Positions 59,622 through 64,000 of a stretch of 64,000 nt of DNA are shown here, in pieces. The stretch comes from an uncultured Opitutia bacterium (GTDB lineage: Bacteria; Verrucomicrobiota; Verrucomicrobiia; Opitutales; UBA953), in NCBI GenBank assembly GCA_903919185.1, contig CAIXHF010000007.1, positions 1 through 64,000 of the forward strand, in the 5' to 3' direction. The position numbers were made by a program, and so were the translations under genes. Position 1 is the stretch's first letter; the number at the start of each line of letters is the position of its first letter. The notes under the pieces are model-generated. The model ran no database searches. It saw nothing but the letters and a program-made list of their open reading frames with translations, and was not told the DNA's origin.

Positions 59622-60620
59622 TTATTCGGCCGCGAGACGAACCAACTTAATTTCAGACGGGCGGCAGGTGCCGAGGCGAATCTCGCCGGCATTGGCCGCC
59701 GAGAAGATAGGGGGCTCGGGATGGATAATCGCGACAGCTCTGGCCGTCCGGCCGGCATTGATTTTTTGCAGCCCGATAAAATCCAGAATCACGGGATTAG
59801 CGCTGGCCAGAATAGTCTTCTCAGAGAGGCACCAGTTAGCATCAAACCCAGGGCCACCGAGGATTTGGTAGCGTTCCAGTGAGAGGATCGTCAGGACATT
59901 CTTCTTCGCTAGTCCGGGGATGGCGCAGACCTCGATGGCGGCCTTGGTGGCGCTAGCGGGGTTATCCAAGAACCGTTCGGCGTTGGCCATATTGCCAAGC
60001 GAGGCGGCGGCGATAGCGCCATGCACACCCAAGGACTTGCTGTCGCTCAAGACGGGCAGGTTAATCCAGAAGTCGACCTCGTCGAACAGCGTCTTCGGGA
60101 GGACGCTGATGCGGGCATCACCCCACGGCGGAGTCGGGACGCCTGGGCGAGGGAGGACTTGGTTCTCGAACCAGAGTTTCTTTTCTTCGGCCCACTTTGG
60201 GGCGTTCGGTTCATAGGCGACGACGGGGAAGCCCTCGAAGTTCTGTCGTTCCGTGCTGAAGGGCGGGAGGAAGCCGCACTGTTGTAGGCTCTGCTGCCGG
60301 ACGTCGCAGAGGATGATCGCGTCCTGGGTAAAGCCGCGCTTTATGAGGCCGGTGCCGAGGGCGCGTATCAGTGGCTTGGGCGTGGCCAGCCCGAGCCCAG
60401 CCTCCGAGGAGATTTTGAGACCGCACTTGCGTAGGGTGCCAGGCTTGAGGCCGACCCCCGTGCTGAGCTCAAACTCGGCGAGGAGTCGCTCGACGGCCGG
60501 CGCATAATCCCCGTCGCTAAAGCCTTTCAGTTTTTGTTCGATGAGGAGTAACTTGGGGTCGGTGGCCGCCATGGTTTGGCCCCAGCCAGCGAGAAGGAGG
60601 AGAAGGACGGACAGTCGCAT
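59622..60620 (-). CDS. Secreted hypothetical protein
   Basis: Signal peptide MRLSVLLLLLAGWGQTMAATDP; start trimmed from 60776 because upstream part overlaps the divergent MFS region. Confidence 0.6.
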   Translation of the reverse strand: MRLSVLLLLLAGWGQTMAATDPKLLLIEQKLKGFSDGDYAPAVERLLAEFELSTGVGLKPGTLRKCGLKISSEAGLGLATPKPLIRALGTGLIKRGFTQDAIILCDVRQQSLQQCGFLPPFSTERQNFEGFPVVAYEPNAPKWAEEKKLWFENQVLPRPGVPTPPWGDARISVLPKTLFDEVDFWINLPVLSDSKSLGVHGAIAAASLGNMANAERFLDNPASATKAAIEVCAIPGLAKKNVLTILSLERYQILGGPGFDANWCLSEKTILASANPVILDFIGLQKINAGRTARAVAIIHPEPPIFSAANAGEIRLGTCRPSEIKLVRLAAE

Positions 60621-60702
60621 CTCGCTATTCTTGGCCATCTCGGGGTGCTCGCAAGGCCGCTCTTTTGTTTGCGGTTCAGGGGGGCATGCCCATTTTGACC
60701 GC

Positions 60703-62097
60703 ATGTCTGCCAGTTCCCCGTTACCCCAACGCCGCATCCTCGGGCTGATTTTCCTGACGGTCTTCATGGATATCATCGGGTTCAGTATCGTTATCCCGCT
60801 GTTCCCCCACCTCCTGGATTACTACATCAAGGCCGAAGGGTCGGCGGGGACCTTGATTGGAGCCTTGAACGCGGCCGCTGAATGGATGGGTGGGGACACA
60901 GACTTTAAGAAGACCGTACTTTTCGGGGGGTTATTGAGCACTCTCTACTCACTGTTACAGTTTATATTCTCCCCGCTGTGGGGTGCACTCTCCGATCGGA
61001 TCGGCCGTCGCCGAGTCCTTACCCTGACTTTGGCCGGGAACGCCTTGTCCTACCTGGTTTGGATTTTTGCCGCGCAGTTTTGGGTCGTCGTGTTAACCCG
61101 GTTGGTCTGCGGCATGATGGCTGGTAATATTGCGGTTGCGAGCGCTGCGGCGGCGGACGTCACCGACGAGAAGGATCGTACTAAAGGGATGGCAGTGGTC
61201 GGCATCGCGATTGGCCTCGGCTTCGTGTTCGGACCAGTTATCGGCGGATTGGCGTCGTCTGTCACCCCCGCCGATTTCCTCGGCTTCTTCGGGATTGATC
61301 CCAAGTCCTTGCAATTAGCCCACGGAACGTTCCTCGGTTCCTTCGGGCTTAACCCTTTCTCGGTGCCGGCCCTCATCGCCGCGTCGATGGCGCTTCTAAA
61401 TTTTCTATTGGTCGTGAAATTCTTCCCGGAGACCTTGGCCCCAGAGCGACGGGCCGCCGCCGATGCCAAGCGGCCCTCGATTTTCGACCTCGCCACGGTC
61501 CGTTCTTCCGCCGTCCGTCGCACGTCCTTCGCCAATCTGGTTTACCAAGTCGCCTTCACCGGCATGGAGAACACCATCGTGTTCCTGACCTTCGCGCTGT
61601 TCGTCTACAGTCCGCGCGATAATGCGTGGCTCTTCCTTTTCAACGGCGCGTGCATGATCTTCGCCCAAGGCCTCGCCCGCCAGCTCGTCAAGCGACTGGG
61701 GCAGCGCAAAGTCATCATGCTGGGGATGCTGATCGCCGCCGTCGCCTTCTTCGTGGTCGCCTGGATTCCGGCCACGCCCGCCGTCGCCGGCGATGGCGCC
61801 AAGACGACCTTCTATCTTGGACTTGGCCTGATCTCCTTTGCGACGGGCCTGATCTTGCCGAGCGTATCGGCCCTCGTCTCGCTCTACTCGGATGCTTCCG
61901 AGCAGGGCCGTAATCTTGGCATCCTGCGTTCCGCTGGCTCATTGGCACGCGTCATCGGTCCGGTGACGGCAGCCTTACTTTATTTTCACTTCGGGTCTCA
62001 CTTCTGGGTCTACATCGGCGGCGCGTTGCTGATGTTGCCTGCGATCTGGGTCGTCCGCGGCCTACCTGAACCAGAATCCGAGCGACTAAAGGCTTAA
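60703..62097 (+). CDS. MFS transporter (tetracycline-resistance/TCR-like family)
   Basis: ILGLIFLTVFMDIIGFSIVIPLFPHLL, FSPLWGALSDRIGRRRVL; 12 TM; start trimmed from 60541. Confidence 0.88.
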   Translation: MSASSPLPQRRILGLIFLTVFMDIIGFSIVIPLFPHLLDYYIKAEGSAGTLIGALNAAAEWMGGDTDFKKTVLFGGLLSTLYSLLQFIFSPLWGALSDRIGRRRVLTLTLAGNALSYLVWIFAAQFWVVVLTRLVCGMMAGNIAVASAAAADVTDEKDRTKGMAVVGIAIGLGFVFGPVIGGLASSVTPADFLGFFGIDPKSLQLAHGTFLGSFGLNPFSVPALIAASMALLNFLLVVKFFPETLAPERRAAADAKRPSIFDLATVRSSAVRRTSFANLVYQVAFTGMENTIVFLTFALFVYSPRDNAWLFLFNGACMIFAQGLARQLVKRLGQRKVIMLGMLIAAVAFFVVAWIPATPAVAGDGAKTTFYLGLGLISFATGLILPSVSALVSLYSDASEQGRNLGILRSAGSLARVIGPVTAALLYFHFGSHFWVYIGGALLMLPAIWVVRGLPEPESERLKA

Positions 62098-63437
62098 CCT
62101 TTAGCCAAGGATCGTCCGAGGGCGTCGCCGGCGCGGATGACGTGCATCAAGGCGATACCGCCGCGGAAGGCGCCGTGGAAATGGAGTCCGGGATTTTCTG
62201 CTTCGGCCCGGGACAAGGCCGCTTCGCGGCGTGATTGGTCGACGCCGTACTGAGGAATCGCCCGGTCCCAGCGTTGAATCCATTCCTTCTCGGGTGGGCC
62301 GCTGACGCCAAGGGTTTCCGAGAGTTCGCGGTCGACGGCGGCGCGGAGCTGTTCGTCTGTCTGGCGGGCGAGGGCGGGATAGCGAGCGCCGCCAATGAAG
62401 CAGCAAAGCAGGACTTTGCCGTCGGGCGTGCGGCCCGGGAGTACCGTGGAAGGGAAGAGGCACCCGAGGATTTGCCGCTTTTCCTTACCAGGGATGAGAT
62501 AGCCGAAACCATCGAGCGGATGGGCGACGGCCGAGCGGTCGTAGCCGCGAGCGACGACGGTCACGGGCGGCGCTTCGGCCCGCTCCCATTCCCGGAAAGT
62601 CTTTTTCAGTTCTTCATCGAAGGGCAGGGAAGCCCACTGCCAATGTGGCGCGGTCACAATCAGGTGTTTTGCGAAGGCACCTTCGTCTTGTCCCTGGGCG
62701 TTACGCCAAGCTACGTTCCAGCCGCGCGCGTCTTTTCGGATGAGCGTCGCCATCGAGCCTAACTGCAGCGCCTCGGTCTGGAGCGGGGCGGCCATAGCGT
62801 CGGCGAGTTGCTGCATGCCGGCCGGGAAGCCAATAATCTGTCGGCCCTTGGGCGGTTGGCGCATGAGCCCGAGGATGACGGAGCGGTGGCTGGCCTCGAG
62901 GGCTGGAATGGACGGGAAACTATTCGCCATGCACAGACGGCTCGGGTCGCCGGCGTGCACACCTGAAACCACGGGGTCCATGAGGAGGTCCGCGGCTTCG
63001 GCTCCAAAGCGCCGCGTCATGAACGCTTGCACCGTTTCTTCGGCGGTGCCGCCGCAGGGCCGGAAGATTTCCGAGATAAAGCGGAGCTTACCGCGCCAGC
63101 TAAGCAGGTCGCCTTTGAATAGGGACGTCGGCTTATTGGTCAGCGCATGTAGCTTCCCTTTCGATAAGATGAAACGCTGGGCCGAGGCATGGTCCGCCAC
63201 TTGTACAGCCTTCCCCAGGCCGTAGCCGTCAAGGAGGGCTTGGTCCGCTTCTCCTTCGATTTGGAGCGTGTTGGGGCCCGTCTCGACGAGCCAGCCCGCC
63301 TCACGGACGGTCCGAATCGATCCGCCCGGACGGTTCGATGGTTCGATGACCTTCACTTGGGCCCCTTTTCTCACCATGGCATTGGCCACCGCCAAGCCGG
63401 CGGGACCAGCGCCCAAGATGATGGCATCCAGTTGCAT
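62094..63437 (-). CDS. hemG: Protoporphyrinogen oxidase (HemY/HemG flavoprotein type)
   Basis: AIILGAGPAGLAVANAMVRKGAQVKVIEPSNRPGGSIRTVREAGWLVETGPNTLQ; MDPVVSGVHAGDPSRLCMANSFPSIPALE; start trimmed from 63839. Confidence 0.9.
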   Translation of the reverse strand: MQLDAIILGAGPAGLAVANAMVRKGAQVKVIEPSNRPGGSIRTVREAGWLVETGPNTLQIEGEADQALLDGYGLGKAVQVADHASAQRFILSKGKLHALTNKPTSLFKGDLLSWRGKLRFISEIFRPCGGTAEETVQAFMTRRFGAEAADLLMDPVVSGVHAGDPSRLCMANSFPSIPALEASHRSVILGLMRQPPKGRQIIGFPAGMQQLADAMAAPLQTEALQLGSMATLIRKDARGWNVAWRNAQGQDEGAFAKHLIVTAPHWQWASLPFDEELKKTFREWERAEAPPVTVVARGYDRSAVAHPLDGFGYLIPGKEKRQILGCLFPSTVLPGRTPDGKVLLCCFIGGARYPALARQTDEQLRAAVDRELSETLGVSGPPEKEWIQRWDRAIPQYGVDQSRREAALSRAEAENPGLHFHGAFRGGIALMHVIRAGDALGRSLAKG

Positions 63438-63504
63438 GCTTCTAGGACAACGGCCCACACGAAGGTTGGCAACCCTGCGTCCATTGGTATGTCTGGATTC
63501 CTTG

Positions 63505-64000
63505 ATGAAGCACTTCTGGCTACTCTTTGCCCCCCTCTGGGTATTTGCCGATACGGTGACTTTGTCGGATGGCACTTTCTTACGCGGTAAAATTGAGCGC
63601 GCTGCCGATGGGTATCTGGAGGTCAGCGTGCCCGCGCTCGGTGGCTTACCGCAACGGATTCCCCTGACGAAAGTCGAGTCATTCCGGACTGAGTCCGCGG
63701 TCGCCGTCAGTGTGGGCGGAGTGGTGCAGCGAGGCATTGCCTCGGCGGTCGCGGGTCGAGTGGCCTCTTCCGGGGGCGTTGAAACTTGCGACCTTAACGG
63801 GAAGTTCGAGCTGTGGCGTGAGCCGGAGCTCCGGCCCATGGAGCTGCGCGGACAGCGTCAGTGGACCATCCAGGCGGACTTCGACCTTTCGGGTCGCTCG
63901 GGTGCGACACAAGGCAGTGGCTTCAGCGCGGGCTTTCAAGCGAAGGGCGTCCGCGAGGTTGATACGCTCCTGGCGAGCATCCGGGTTGTACGCACGAGCG
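63505..64000 (+). CDS. Secreted protein, possible DUF481/YdiY-like outer-membrane protein, truncated by window end
   Basis: Manual translation MKHFWLLFAPLWVFADTVTLSDGTFLRGKIERAADGYLEVSVPALGGLPQRIPLTKVESFRTESAVAVSVGGVVQRG...; open to 64000. Confidence 0.6.
   Translation, partial: MKHFWLLFAPLWVFADTVTLSDGTFLRGKIERAADGYLEVSVPALGGLPQRIPLTKVESFRTESAVAVSVGGVVQRGIASAVAGRVASSGGVETCDLNGKFELWREPELRPMELRGQRQWTIQADFDLSGRSGATQGSGFSAGFQAKGVREVDTLLASIRVVRTS

Overview
High-GC bacterial chromosomal window that looks like a Verrucomicrobia/PVC-type genome. This rests on a 1854-aa tandem UvrA, a Verru_Chthon cassette-A-like giant pseudopilin protein and a DUF1080 protein; the taxonomic call is inference. The backbone is one continuous rpsL-to-rplQ ribosomal supercluster (str+S10+spc+alpha, about 32.7-51.2 kb). 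Flanking it are housekeeping genes: galM, ctp, rhomboid, clpP, ABC ATPase, MATE, rplU-rpmA, gamma-carbonic anhydrase, NtrC-type regulator, dprA, acpS, pdxJ, uvrA, ctaA/ctaB, sufE, guaA, dnaX, hrpB, mdh, MFS and hemY/hemG. I see no mobile elements, CRISPR arrays, defence islands, tRNAs or rRNAs. Best leads: (1) an A9 slippage site in dnaX, with a stop immediately after it in the +1 frame and 18 codons later in the -1 frame (likely tau/gamma dual coding); (2) a structured 140-nt gap between rpsJ and rplC, with duplicated GCAA-tetraloop hairpins and mutually exclusive helices (candidate r-protein leader); (3) a small signal-peptide protein gene inside the S10 operon between rpsS and rplV; (4) a probable internally deleted nnr (NAD(P)H-hydrate repair) remnant between acpS and dprA; (5) a tandem four-ATPase UvrA with a D->E Walker B change in the last module; (6) an orphan 42-aa Tat-signal ORF. 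All assignments are by eye from sequence; no searches were run.
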